This document shows, one piece after another, positions 26,999 through 35,955 of a stretch of DNA of 64,000 nt (position 1 is the stretch's first letter; every line of letters starts with the position of its first letter). The stretch spans positions 62,001 to 126,000 of the forward strand of contig JAUILN010000018.1 in assembly GCA_030432695.1 (NCBI GenBank), in the 5' to 3' direction. A program made the position numbers and the translations under genes. The stretch comes from a bacterium. Lineage in GTDB: Bacteria; Planctomycetota; UBA1135; UBA2386. Under the pieces are notes generated by a model. It made no database searches. It worked only from the letters and a program-made list of their open reading frames with translations, and had not been told where the DNA came from.

Positions 26999-29710
26999 AT
27001 GGTCGAGAAGGTGTCGAGTCGTCCGGGCTCCGGGCAGCTGCTGCTGATCGGTCTGCTGGTGGTCGTGGGGGGCGTCGCCCTGCTGCTGTTCGGCGGGTCG
27101 GGCGAGGCCCCGGCGTTCGCGGGCGCCAGGGACGAGAGGGCGCAGGCCTCGGGACACGAGCGGAGCGGAACGCAGCCGGGTGCGTCGGAGGCCAATTCCC
27201 TGGAGGTCCGGACCGACTCGCGCAGCGAGGTGGAGGGTTCCGGACCCACGCTCCGGAACGAAGGCGCGGACGCGTGCTTCGTCGTCGCAGGGCGCTGCGT
27301 CGACGACGCCGGGCGACCACTGGACGCGGTGGCCGTGAGCGGAGTGTTCGACCGGGTCGGTGGCGGAGGAGAGCATTGGCTGCAGGACGACGACGACGAC
27401 GCGACTTCGCCGGAGACCCGGACCGACGATTCCGGTCATTTCGAACTGCGCTTCCGCGCGGCCGGTCGAGGCGAGGTCTCGCTCGACTTCGAGCGCGAGG
27501 GACTGCTGCCGGTGTGGCTCTACTCGTTCCGGAAGGACACGCTCCCGGGCAGTCGGCTGGAGCTGGGCGACGTCAGGATGACCGCCGGGCAGCGACTGAC
27601 CGGCCGGGTTGTCGACACCGAGGGGCGGCCGGTGGTCGGCGCCGAGGTCGAGTTGTGGAGCGAGTCCGACGAGATTCCATTCGAGGGCTGGGACGGACAG
27701 GTCGGTGACGGTCGATTCGAGACGTTGACCGATGGGCGCGGCTCGTTCCAGATGCCCGACCCTGTTCCTCCTGGGGAGTACTACGTCCACATTCCGCACC
27801 GCCGCGTGCTCCGACCGCTGGGCGACCTGGTCCTCGCCGGCGGAGCAGACCCCGAGCCGCTGCAGATCGTCGTCTCCACGCAGACGGGTGACGCGGCCCG
27901 CGAGCCGATCTCCGGGCGGGTCGTGGATTCCGCCGGGCAGCCGCTGTCCTCGGTCCGCATCAGCACCGGTTCGAACGGGAGGTCCCATGACAACTGCTAC
28001 ACCCGAGCCGACGGCAGCTTCGAGTTGCGGTCGAGGCGCGACACGCGGGACGCCGTCGGTCTCTTCGCGGCGCGAGACGGGTTCGTCGGCTGGTCGGCCG
28101 ACGTTCCGATGCCCTGGGGCACGCGCGACGTGCAGATCGTGTTGGCTCCGGGCGCGCGCCTGACTCTGGTCGTCACGGACGCCCGCGACGGCTCGCCGGT
28201 CGAACGCTTCGGCTACGAACTCGACGGGGAGTCTCGCTACTCGGCCAGCAGGGTGTCCGATCGTGCCGGTGGCCGGGAGGAGTTCGAACCTCTGACACCC
28301 GGCCCCTTGGCAGTGCGCGTGATCGCGCCTCTGGCCAGCGGCCTGATCGACCCGGTCGGCACGCGGCTCGATCTCCAGTCGGATCAGGAACTCCACGTGG
28401 CGCTGCTACCCCGCCTCGAGCAACTCGTCGAGGTGGTGGACCAGGAGGGTCTCGCGGTGGCCGACCTGGTGGTGCAGTGGGTCGAGTATCCCGACGACGC
28501 GACGCTGGAACCGCTCGCCGCGGTGAGTTGGGTCGGCGATCTCAGTGTCGCCGAGATCGAGGAGCAGCCGCGCCTGGTTGCCAGCGCCCGCACCGATCGG
28601 AGCGGGCTGGCCCGGCTGTCCGGTGTCGCCGGCGAACGGAGCGTCGCCATCCGGATACCCGGACCAGGCTGTGTCCCTGCGGTCGTGATGCGGCCCGGGC
28701 TGCCCGACCCCGAGGTCCCGCTGCAGATCGTGGTGGCCCGCGGCGCATCGCTGGTCGTCGACTTCGGCCCGGAAGACGTTCTGGCGGAGCTGCGTGAACG
28801 TGCTGCCAGCGATCCGGACTTCGACTGGGAAGACGTCGCCTTCGGTGTCGGTCTCCTCCGCGCCGAGCCTCTCGGCGATGCGGAACCTCGCGGCGTCCTG
28901 CCAGGTGACGTCGGTGACCTGCCGTTTCCGTTCCCGTCTGGCAGGCGGGTCACCCTGACCGGGGTGCCGGCCGGGCTGTGGCAGGTCCATATCGGTTGGG
29001 GCAACCAGGACTGGTCGCGTTCGTGGCCAGTTGGCTCACCGTTGCGACTCGATGGTGCACAGACCCGGCGTGTCCGCATCGGCCTGGACGAGCTGCGCCA
29101 GCAGCGATTGCACGTGCGCGCGTTGGTCAACGGGCAGCCGGTCGCGGCCGCGGACGTCTACTGTTCGCGTCGGACCGACGGCGAGGTGGACGAGGACGAC
29201 GAGGATGACAGCCGCTCGGGGGAGACCGGGGCCGACGGCACCATCTCGTTCCTGGTGCCACCCGGGACGTGGGTGGTGAGCGCCTGGTCCAACCGCGCGG
29301 ATTGGGACGAAGTCGAGGTCGAGGTGGATCGCACCAGCGAGGCGCGAGTCGAACTCACGTGCAATCGTGCGACCCGCGCGATCCGCGTCCTGCGGCCCGA
29401 CGGCTCGCCGCTCGCCTGGTCGGACGCCCTGGATGCCGAAGCGGAGCAGGGCTATCCCTCGATCGCCTGCACCGACGACGCCGGACGCAGCGTGCTGTCC
29501 GGCGAGCCGGGCGTCGTCACGCTACGCATCCCGCGCGCCCCGTTCTCGGTCGACGGCGACGCAGCCTGGGAGCGCTTCCAGGAACGGCATCCCGAGGTCG
29601 ACGACGCGGCGCGCTGGATCGAACTCGGGACGTTCGAACTGCGCGCCGGCGACGACCCCAGCGAACTCCTGCTGCGTCTGCCGCCGGAGTGGGCCGAGCT
29701 GCCGCGCTGA
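26999..29710 (+). CDS. Exported carboxypeptidase-regulatory-like protein, tandem paralogue 2
   Basis: 903 residues with an N-terminal signal anchor (LLLIGLLVVVGGVALLLFG) and at least four carboxypeptidase-regulatory-like beta modules (VAGRCVDDAGRPLDAVAVSG, LTGRVVDTEGRPVVGAEVEL, ISGRVVDSAGQPLSSVRIST). It aligns with the preceding gene throughout its second half (FGPEDVLAELRERAASDPD here against FGPPDVLAQLRERAASDPD there), so the two arose by tandem duplication. An acidic loop (DEDDEDD) lies near residue 730. It ends 4 bp before the stop of the convergent LruC copy-2 gene. Confidence 0.74.
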   Translation: MVEKVSSRPGSGQLLLIGLLVVVGGVALLLFGGSGEAPAFAGARDERAQASGHERSGTQPGASEANSLEVRTDSRSEVEGSGPTLRNEGADACFVVAGRCVDDAGRPLDAVAVSGVFDRVGGGGEHWLQDDDDDATSPETRTDDSGHFELRFRAAGRGEVSLDFEREGLLPVWLYSFRKDTLPGSRLELGDVRMTAGQRLTGRVVDTEGRPVVGAEVELWSESDEIPFEGWDGQVGDGRFETLTDGRGSFQMPDPVPPGEYYVHIPHRRVLRPLGDLVLAGGADPEPLQIVVSTQTGDAAREPISGRVVDSAGQPLSSVRISTGSNGRSHDNCYTRADGSFELRSRRDTRDAVGLFAARDGFVGWSADVPMPWGTRDVQIVLAPGARLTLVVTDARDGSPVERFGYELDGESRYSASRVSDRAGGREEFEPLTPGPLAVRVIAPLASGLIDPVGTRLDLQSDQELHVALLPRLEQLVEVVDQEGLAVADLVVQWVEYPDDATLEPLAAVSWVGDLSVAEIEEQPRLVASARTDRSGLARLSGVAGERSVAIRIPGPGCVPAVVMRPGLPDPEVPLQIVVARGASLVVDFGPEDVLAELRERAASDPDFDWEDVAFGVGLLRAEPLGDAEPRGVLPGDVGDLPFPFPSGRRVTLTGVPAGLWQVHIGWGNQDWSRSWPVGSPLRLDGAQTRRVRIGLDELRQQRLHVRALVNGQPVAAADVYCSRRTDGEVDEDDEDDSRSGETGADGTISFLVPPGTWVVSAWSNRADWDEVEVEVDRTSEARVELTCNRATRAIRVLRPDGSPLAWSDALDAEAEQGYPSIACTDDAGRSVLSGEPGVVTLRIPRAPFSVDGDAAWERFQERHPEVDDAARWIELGTFELRAGDDPSELLLRLPPEWAELPR

Positions 29711-29713
29711 AGT

Positions 29714-31435
29714 TCAATCCTGCTTCCGCACCTTCACCCGCCAGCTCCGGTTCACCAGCACCTCCGACATCCGCGCGGTCCGCTTGGTCTCGTCGGCATC
29801 CGGCGCGTCGTACCAATCCCGCCACTGCAGCCCACGCGACTGGCGCCAGTCGCTGAAGCGCGGATACGCCGACTCGATCCGCACCTGCTCCATCGGCGCC
29901 TGCCAGTCGTCGGGCACCTCGATCACGAACGGGTAGCCGTTGGCATCGAGGTAGGAGTCCGGCCCGGCGGTCTCGAGCGGCAGCCCGGGCGCGTGGTCGG
30001 GGAAGCTGCCGAAGCCCGGTAGGTGGATGTCGACGATGCCGCCCGGGATGTCGGTGCGGGTCACGGCGAGGTAGATGTCGAACGGCGGGGTGTCGAGGTC
30101 GAGCGCCGGGATCGGCGTGTCGAACTCGAAGTGGACCCGGACGTCGGCGCTGTTGGGCTCGTCGGGTGTGGAGAGCGTATTGGTGAACGGCTCGCCCACC
30201 GTCGGCGGCAGGGCCTGCATCGCGGAGAGGAACACGTCGTCGATGCGGCGCTGCTCGGCGACGAACTCGGCGATCGTGCGGTGGGTCTCGAGGGTCGGCT
30301 CGGCGTCCGCACCGCTGCCGAAGCGTTCGAACTCCAGGGCGCCGGTGGCGCTCGCGGGGATGCCGGGGATGTGCAGGCCGACCGAGGAGTCGTAGCTGGC
30401 GCCGCGCGCCACCAGCGAGAACTGGCCGAGGATGTCCTTCACCCGGCCGTCGGCGTGCAGCGTCAGTTCGAACCACACCGCGACCACCGCGTCGTTGTAG
30501 TCGCCGTCGCCGAGATTGGGGTAGTTGTCCTCGAAGCCGAGGATGGTGCGGCCGGCCGACGGGTAGCGGATCAGGGTCGCGCGTTCGGGGTCGTCGGGGA
30601 ACTGGTCGTTCAGCCCCGACACACCGTCGCCGTCGGGGTCCTCGACCTCGAAGGCCGGCACGGTGGTCCCGCCGAGCGCGCCGGCGGGTGAGGAGCGGAT
30701 CGCCACAACCACGTCGTTGAAGTCGTCGTCGGCGCCGCGGTGCCGCCACTTGTCCTCGAAGCCGCAGAGCAGCCAGTCCGCGCCGTCGAGGAAGCCGGCG
30801 ATGCCGTCCATGTGCAGCATCAGCACGTGCGCGGCGACCTTCGAGTCGCCGGTGAGCTGCTCGGGGTTCACGTCGGCCAGCGAGGTGAACAGGCCCTGTG
30901 GGTTGTGGGCTTCGTTGACCTTCGGCGACAGCGACGGGATGCCGGGCTTCGACCAGGTCCAGTTGCGCACCGTCTGGCTGTTGGCGCCGTTGGCCGCCAG
31001 CCAGAAGCCGATCCGCTCGCCGGGTTGGAAGGTCCGCGGCTGGCCGTTCTCGTCCTTCAGGGTGAAGGTGTCGCCGGTCCGGAGCGAGCCCGAGCCGGGG
31101 AAGCCGGCGTTCTCGATCAGCAGGTCGCTCGAGGTGATCGCGCGGTTGCCCTGGCCGTCGTCGGTGTAGGTGAAGTAGCCGATCGTGTTCTGGTAGCCGG
31201 TGCCGTCCCAGAGGAACACCACCTCGATCGTCGCCGCGCTGCCGACCACCAGGTTCGGGTCGAAGGCGTCGTCGAGCGCTGCGGCGCCGGCGTTGGAGTG
31301 CTCGGGGAGCAGGCCGCCGACGAGCTTCAGGACCGCGTCGGGGACGGTGGTGGAACCGTCCTGGGCGAGGGCCGCGGCGCTCGACAGCGCGAGTGCGACG
31401 AGGCCGGAGAGCAAGCTGCGGGGAGCGCGGTTCAT
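29714..31435 (-). CDS. Exported LruC-domain protein, copy 2
   Basis: 573 residues, with a signal peptide (MNRAPRSLLSGLVALALSSAAALAQD) and the same architecture as copy 1 at 18194: a DUF4114-like part (LLCGFEDKWRHRGADDDFND) and an LruC domain (LGFEDNYPNLGDGDYNDAVV, then GQFSLVARGASYDSSVGLHI). Protein identity with copy 1 is obvious along the full length. Translation is coupled to the lipoprotein upstream by a 4-base ATGA overlap. It is convergent with the tandem paralogue at 26999-29710. Confidence 0.85.
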   Translation of the reverse strand: MNRAPRSLLSGLVALALSSAAALAQDGSTTVPDAVLKLVGGLLPEHSNAGAAALDDAFDPNLVVGSAATIEVVFLWDGTGYQNTIGYFTYTDDGQGNRAITSSDLLIENAGFPGSGSLRTGDTFTLKDENGQPRTFQPGERIGFWLAANGANSQTVRNWTWSKPGIPSLSPKVNEAHNPQGLFTSLADVNPEQLTGDSKVAAHVLMLHMDGIAGFLDGADWLLCGFEDKWRHRGADDDFNDVVVAIRSSPAGALGGTTVPAFEVEDPDGDGVSGLNDQFPDDPERATLIRYPSAGRTILGFEDNYPNLGDGDYNDAVVAVWFELTLHADGRVKDILGQFSLVARGASYDSSVGLHIPGIPASATGALEFERFGSGADAEPTLETHRTIAEFVAEQRRIDDVFLSAMQALPPTVGEPFTNTLSTPDEPNSADVRVHFEFDTPIPALDLDTPPFDIYLAVTRTDIPGGIVDIHLPGFGSFPDHAPGLPLETAGPDSYLDANGYPFVIEVPDDWQAPMEQVRIESAYPRFSDWRQSRGLQWRDWYDAPDADETKRTARMSEVLVNRSWRVKVRKQD

Positions 31436-31908
31436 GGCAGCTCCTCCATCGCGAGGTTCAGGACCAGCGGCTCGGCGAGGCTCCGGGTCACCCGCGCGCT
31501 CGGCGCGAAGTGGCCGAGCGCGTCGCGCAGCGCGGTGTCGGTCCACGGGCCGCGGTAGCCGGGCAGATGCGCGACCACGTCGACCAGGCGCACCGAGGTC
31601 GGAGTCGAGAACACCGCTTCGAGCTGGCCCTGGGCGTCGGTCAAGCCGCGCAGCCAGGTGTGGCGTGGCGCCATCGACTCGGCGGACTCCTCGTCGAACT
31701 CGGCCAGGCTCTCGACGTCTTCGATGGTGATCGCAACGCCGCGCAGCGGGCCGGAGGGCCCGGTGACGGTGACGAGCACGGTGGTGCCGCCACTGGTCGC
31801 GAACTGGAAGGGCGGCGATTCGCCACCGCTGCCTCCGCCGCAGCCGAGGAGCAGGGAGGGGACGAGGAGGAGCAGCGCGCGCGCCGCTCCGCGAAGCTGG
31901 ACAGTCAT
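31432..31908 (-). CDS. Lipoprotein with Ig/carboxypeptidase-regulatory-like domain, copy 2
   Basis: 158 residues: signal MTVQLRGAARALLLLVPSLLLGC with the lipid-attached Cys near residue 23, a Gly/Ser linker, and one beta-sandwich repeat closely resembling the copy-1 lipoprotein (VTGPSGPLRGVAITIEDVES against VTDSSGPLRGVAVTIEDVET). It precedes the LruC copy-2 gene with a 4-base overlap. I chose ATG 31908 because it places the hydrophobic core correctly; the open frame extends upstream without a signal. Confidence 0.82.
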   Translation of the reverse strand: MTVQLRGAARALLLLVPSLLLGCGGGSGGESPPFQFATSGGTTVLVTVTGPSGPLRGVAITIEDVESLAEFDEESAESMAPRHTWLRGLTDAQGQLEAVFSTPTSVRLVDVVAHLPGYRGPWTDTALRDALGHFAPSARVTRSLAEPLVLNLAMEELP

Positions 31909-32025
31909 GAGCACGTTCCGGATCGATCCGGAGGGCTCATCGGCGAGCGTGGCGTCGGGTCCGTAGGTCCGGGGTCGCTTCGTGAGCATCGGCCCTCGGG
32001 GAAACCCCGTGGCCGATCGGTTGCC

Positions 32026-33234
32026 TCACTCGGACCGCGCCTGCTCGATCATCTCCATCAGCTTCTCGTGGGCCTTCTCGCCCGAGCCGACCGCCGAGCC
32101 GACCACGTTGCCGTCCTTGCCGAGTACGAACACCGAGGGGATACCGGTGACGCCCCAGTTGGTGCGCGACGAGTTGGTGTCGCTGAAGATCACCGGGTAC
32201 TCGATGCCGAAGTGCGCGACGAAGCGTTCGTTGATGGCGCGCTCCTGTTCCTTCTCGAGGTCGCGGATCAACTTGCCGTTGGGGTTCTCGGCGTCGAAGT
32301 CGGTCGCATAGCCGTAGTAGCGCGTCACCGCGACGACCGCGAGATCGTCACCGCGCTCCTCGTGCAGCTTCACCATGTGCGGGATGACCTGGCGGCAGGG
32401 GCCGCACCAGGTGGCGGTGAAGTCGAGGACCACGACCTTGCCGCGCAGGCTGGCGAGGTTCCACTCGCCCTCGCCGGCCTGCAGCGAGTCGACCACCGGC
32501 AGCGCGGGTGCGGGCTTGCCGACCAGCGCGTTCATGTCGGCGGCGGGCGGTCGGGCGGCGGCGGCTGCGGCCTCCTCGGGCGTGGGCGTCCTGCGGATCA
32601 GCGGGATCGCCGGCGTGGTGCGCGCGGCCGAGGCCGGTGCTGCGGCCACCGTGGCCGAACCGGAGGCGGAGTACACCGCGGAGAGCAGCCCGTCGATCGC
32701 CGCGTCGTCCTTGCCACCCTCGACCAGCCCGCGGACCATCGCAACGCGGATGGCGCGCGCCTCGTCGCCTTCCAGTCCCTGGAGGAAGCGCGGCATCATC
32801 CGGGCGACCATCGCGGTGTCGTCGTAGAGCCGCGCGGCGCCCTCGACCGCGACGGCCTTGTCGGCGAGAGACTCGCTGCGCACCGCCGAGTTGAGGAACG
32901 CCCGGCCGAGCATGGTCGCGTGCTCGGGGATCGGCGGCTTGCCGTGTTCCGTGACGTAGCTCTGCGCCGCGGCCAGAGCCTTCGCGTCGTCGCGCTCGAC
33001 CAGGTAGGCCTGCAGCGCGGTGACGTAGCCGTAGGCGCCGAGGTCCTTGCCGGCGTGGCGTTCGCAGAACTCGGTGAGCTTCTGCTTCTGCGCGTCGGAG
33101 ATCGGCGTGCCGGCGGGACGCTCGAACATCGTGGCCAGTTCGGCCTGCAGCTTGGGATCCTGCTTGGCGGTCTCCTGGGCGGCGAGCGGCAGGGCGAGCA
33201 GCAACGCGGAGAGGGCGGGGTGGAGGAGTTTCAT
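32026..33234 (-). CDS. Exported TlpA-like thioredoxin-fold protein with helical N-domain
   Basis: 402 residues. Signal peptide MKLLHPALSALLLALPLAAQ, a helical region (about 25-190) of unknown role, an Ala/Pro-rich linker, then a redoxin domain near 238-402. This has VGKPAPALPVVDS, LRGKVVVLDFTATWCGPC (active-site Cys277 and Cys280) and the cis-Pro segment TGIPSVFVLGKDG. Proteins of this type reduce disulfides in the periplasm, for example in cytochrome maturation; the partner is unknown here. It is transcribed toward the copy-2 lipoprotein but separated from it by 117 bp. Confidence 0.85.
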   Translation of the reverse strand: MKLLHPALSALLLALPLAAQETAKQDPKLQAELATMFERPAGTPISDAQKQKLTEFCERHAGKDLGAYGYVTALQAYLVERDDAKALAAAQSYVTEHGKPPIPEHATMLGRAFLNSAVRSESLADKAVAVEGAARLYDDTAMVARMMPRFLQGLEGDEARAIRVAMVRGLVEGGKDDAAIDGLLSAVYSASGSATVAAAPASAARTTPAIPLIRRTPTPEEAAAAAARPPAADMNALVGKPAPALPVVDSLQAGEGEWNLASLRGKVVVLDFTATWCGPCRQVIPHMVKLHEERGDDLAVVAVTRYYGYATDFDAENPNGKLIRDLEKEQERAINERFVAHFGIEYPVIFSDTNSSRTNWGVTGIPSVFVLGKDGNVVGSAVGSGEKAHEKLMEMIEQARSE

Positions 33235-33331
33235 CGTGGTCGGGGTCCTGGCTGGGAATGCCGGGCTGGGCAGGCGCCGCATCCGGCAGGTCGCGCAGTG
33301 TAGCCGTCCTACGGAATAGCCCGTGCTGCGG

Positions 33332-34234
33332 TCAGTGCTCGAGGCCCAGGATCTCCTCCTCGCTGCGCTCCAGCAGCGACTGCAGGATCGGCGCGGCGAA
33401 GCGGCGGGGGACGGTAAGCGCGTAGAAGGTCTCGAACAGCTCGGGCACCGCGAGGTACTCCGCCAACCGGCCGCTGCGCAGTTCGTCCTGCACCACCACC
33501 GACGGCACCAGCGCCACGCCGTCGGAGTCGCGCGCCAACAGCCGAAGCAGGGCCATGTCGTCGACCTCGGCACGGACCCGGCAGCGCACGCCGAGTTCGT
33601 CGCACATCCGGTCGAATGCGGCGCGGATGTCGTTGTCGGGGCCGGGCAGCAGGAGCGGCACCTCGCCGAGGTCGTCGGGGAACCGGAAGGCCTGCCGGTT
33701 CGAACGCGGTTTACCGACCAGGCTCACCGGCTGGCGGGCGATGCGCCGGCAGCGCCAGGGGTCGTCGGCGGTCGGCTGGACCCGGCGGTTGGTGAGGATC
33801 AGATCGAGGGCGTGGACCCTGAGCCGCGCCAACAGCTCCTGCGAGCTGCCCGACTGCAGCACCAGCTCCACGTCGTCGCGGTCGAGCAGCGGCCGGAGGA
33901 AGTTCTCCTGGAAGTTGCGGGACAGCGTCGCCACCGCGCCGATGCGCAGGACCTGCCGCTCGGGGCGGCCGCTGCGCTGGAGTACTGCCATGAGCTCGTC
34001 GCCGGCGGAGAAGATCGACTCGGCGTAGTCGAGCGCGACCCGACCGGCCTCGGTGAGTCGCATGCTCCGCGCCGCGCGCACGAACAGCGGCTGGCCGACC
34101 TGCTGTTCGAGCTGCCGGACCTGCGTCGACAGCGCCGATTGCGACACGTGCAGGCGCTCGGCGGCACGGGTCAGGTTGCCTTCCCTGGCGACCGCCCAGA
34201 AGTAGCGGAGGTGGTGGTAGTTGAGCTGGGACAC
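33332..34234 (-). CDS. LysR-family transcriptional regulator (NhaR-like) beside dabBA
   Basis: 300 residues from GTG 34234. The N-terminal winged helix-turn-helix begins QLNYHHLRYFWAVAREGNLT, then RAAERLHVSQSALSTQVRQL, which is closest to NhaR-type LysR proteins. The effector domain fills the rest. It is divergent from dabB with a 110-bp gap, the usual layout for a LysR activator and its target operon. LysR regulators (CbbR/CcmR class) neighbour dissolved-inorganic-carbon pumps in autotrophs, so control of dabBA by inorganic carbon or a metabolite is a reasonable inference. The open frame continues upstream but lacks a plausible N-terminus there. Confidence 0.88.
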   Translation of the reverse strand: MSQLNYHHLRYFWAVAREGNLTRAAERLHVSQSALSTQVRQLEQQVGQPLFVRAARSMRLTEAGRVALDYAESIFSAGDELMAVLQRSGRPERQVLRIGAVATLSRNFQENFLRPLLDRDDVELVLQSGSSQELLARLRVHALDLILTNRRVQPTADDPWRCRRIARQPVSLVGKPRSNRQAFRFPDDLGEVPLLLPGPDNDIRAAFDRMCDELGVRCRVRAEVDDMALLRLLARDSDGVALVPSVVVQDELRSGRLAEYLAVPELFETFYALTVPRRFAAPILQSLLERSEEEILGLEH

Positions 34235-34271
34235 GGCGATCGTTCGCTTCAGGTGAACGGTAGATCCGTGA

Positions 34272-34284
34272 TTATGAACTTCAA
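34272..34284. promoter_or_regulatory. Candidate LysR box between the regulator and dabB
   Basis: TTATGAACTTCAA fits the LysR T-N11-A pattern and encloses the small dyad TGAACTTCA. It lies 38 bp upstream of the regulator start and about 60 bp upstream of dabB, in a short AT-rich patch of an otherwise GC-rich spacer. This is a pattern match only. Confidence 0.4.
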
Positions 34285-34344
34285 TCCATAGCTTGGAAGG
34301 CCGATATCGGGCGCAATCACAAGGGACCGTTCCCGATCCTTCCG

Positions 34345-35955
34345 ATGCTTGCAGCCCTCCCAGCTCTCGATCCGGGCGTCCTGCCCGACTTCCCCGACCC
34401 GGCATGGGTCTTCTCCCACGCCGTTCCGCTCATCCTGCTGATCGCCGCCGTTCTCGCCGGCCGCGCGGCCCTGCCCGCTCCGCGTGCTTGGCAGATCGCT
34501 CGGACCGCCACCACTCTGACCCTCGGCCTCGCGCTCGCGACCGTCGCGGTCCGTCTCGCCGACCCGGCTACCGACGGCTGGCCCCTGGCCTTCTCCGTGG
34601 TCCTGGCGCTGGTCACCTCGATCGGGGTCGTCATCACCCGCTTCGCCGGGACCTACCTCGAGGGTGAGCCGCGCCAGCAGGACTTCGTTCGCTGGCTGTG
34701 TCTGACCCTCGCCGGCTCCAGCCTGGTGGTGGCGACCGACCACCTCGGGGTCGCGGTCGGCGCCTGGATCGGCACCAGCCTCGCGCTGCAGGACCTGCTG
34801 GTCTTCTATCGCGACCGCCCGCAGGCGCAGATGGCGGCGCACAAGAAGTTCTTGGTCAGCCGCTCGGCCGATCTCTGCATGCTCGCCGCGGCGGTGCTGC
34901 TCGCGCTCGAGCACGGGACGCTGCAGCTCGCCGCGCTGAACGACGCCGCCCGCGCCGGCAGCTTCGGTCTGCTCTCGCAGACCGCCGTGGTGCTCCTCGC
35001 ACTCGGCACGCTGTTGAAGAGCGCGCAGCTGCCCTTCCATGGCTGGCTGATGCAGGTGATGGAGGCGCCCACCCCGGTGTCGGCCCTGCTGCACGCCGGC
35101 GTGGTCAACCTCGGCGGGTTCGTGTTGGTCCGCCTCGCTGACGCGGTGCTGGCGGTGCCGGCCGCGCAGGCGCTGCTGGTGGTCGCCGGTTCGCTCACCG
35201 CGGTCCTCGCCGGCCTGGTGACGAGCACGCGGATCAGCATCAAGGTCGGTCTCGCCTGGTCGACCTGCGCGCAGATGGGCTTCATGGTCCTGCAGTGCGG
35301 CCTCGGCCTGTTCGAGATGGCGCTGCTGCACCTGGTCGCGCACTCGCTCTACAAGGCGCACGCGTTCCTGTCGTCGGGCGAGACCGTGCATCAGGCGTTG
35401 GTCGCGCGAATGGCGCCGCACGCCACCTCGCTCGGTCTGACGCCTCGCCTGGTGAGCGGTGCGGCCGGCCTCGCGACGGTGTGGGCCGCCGGTTGGCTGG
35501 CCGGCGTCGACCTGCTGGCGTCGCCCGCCCTCGCCGCGATGTTGGTCGTGGTCGGTGCCTCGCTCGCCCCGCTGCTGTTCGGCGGTCCGAGTCGCGGCCT
35601 GTGGATCCGTGCCCCGCTCGCCGCTGCCGCGTTGGCGGCGCTGTGGCTCGGGCTGCACGCGGCGCTGCGCGCCTGGCTGCCGAGCGCCGCGCCGAGCTGG
35701 GGCACCTTCCCGGCTGGGCCGACCGTGCTCGCCGCCTGGGTCGCGCTGGCCTTCGCCACGCTGTTCGTGGTGCGCGCCCTGGTGGTCTCGCGACCCGAGG
35801 CTCCGCGCATCCGCAGCCTCCACGACCTGTTCTTCGGGGGCCTGTTCCTCGACGAGTGGTTCACCCGCCTCACCCTGCGGATCTGGCCGGTCCGCCGCAC
35901 TCCCCGTCGCTCCTTCCGTCTGCTCCTGGCTCCCAAGGGAGGCTCCGCCCGATGA
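34345..35955 (+). CDS. dabB: DabB: proton-conducting membrane subunit of a dissolved-inorganic-carbon pump
   Basis: 536 residues with about 13 to 14 hydrophobic helices, in the family of NADH dehydrogenase subunit 5/Mrp antiporters. A key segment is QLPFHGWLMQVMEAPTPVSA, then LLHAGVVNLGGFVLVR. The N-terminus is shorter than true NuoL, and the C-terminus ends in a soluble Arg-rich tail. The next gene, overlapping by ATGA, is DabA, which defines it as DabB of the DAB system. DabB is thought to couple cation influx to hydration of CO2 trapped by DabA. Confidence 0.92.
   Translation: MLAALPALDPGVLPDFPDPAWVFSHAVPLILLIAAVLAGRAALPAPRAWQIARTATTLTLGLALATVAVRLADPATDGWPLAFSVVLALVTSIGVVITRFAGTYLEGEPRQQDFVRWLCLTLAGSSLVVATDHLGVAVGAWIGTSLALQDLLVFYRDRPQAQMAAHKKFLVSRSADLCMLAAAVLLALEHGTLQLAALNDAARAGSFGLLSQTAVVLLALGTLLKSAQLPFHGWLMQVMEAPTPVSALLHAGVVNLGGFVLVRLADAVLAVPAAQALLVVAGSLTAVLAGLVTSTRISIKVGLAWSTCAQMGFMVLQCGLGLFEMALLHLVAHSLYKAHAFLSSGETVHQALVARMAPHATSLGLTPRLVSGAAGLATVWAAGWLAGVDLLASPALAAMLVVVGASLAPLLFGGPSRGLWIRAPLAAAALAALWLGLHAALRAWLPSAAPSWGTFPAGPTVLAAWVALAFATLFVVRALVVSRPEAPRIRSLHDLFFGGLFLDEWFTRLTLRIWPVRRTPRRSFRLLLAPKGGSAR

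Noticed and set aside
31393..33303. Plus-strand open frame of 636 codons
   Set aside because: It lies opposite the lipoprotein and the thioredoxin-fold protein and has the Arg/Gly/His-rich composition of high-GC shadows.
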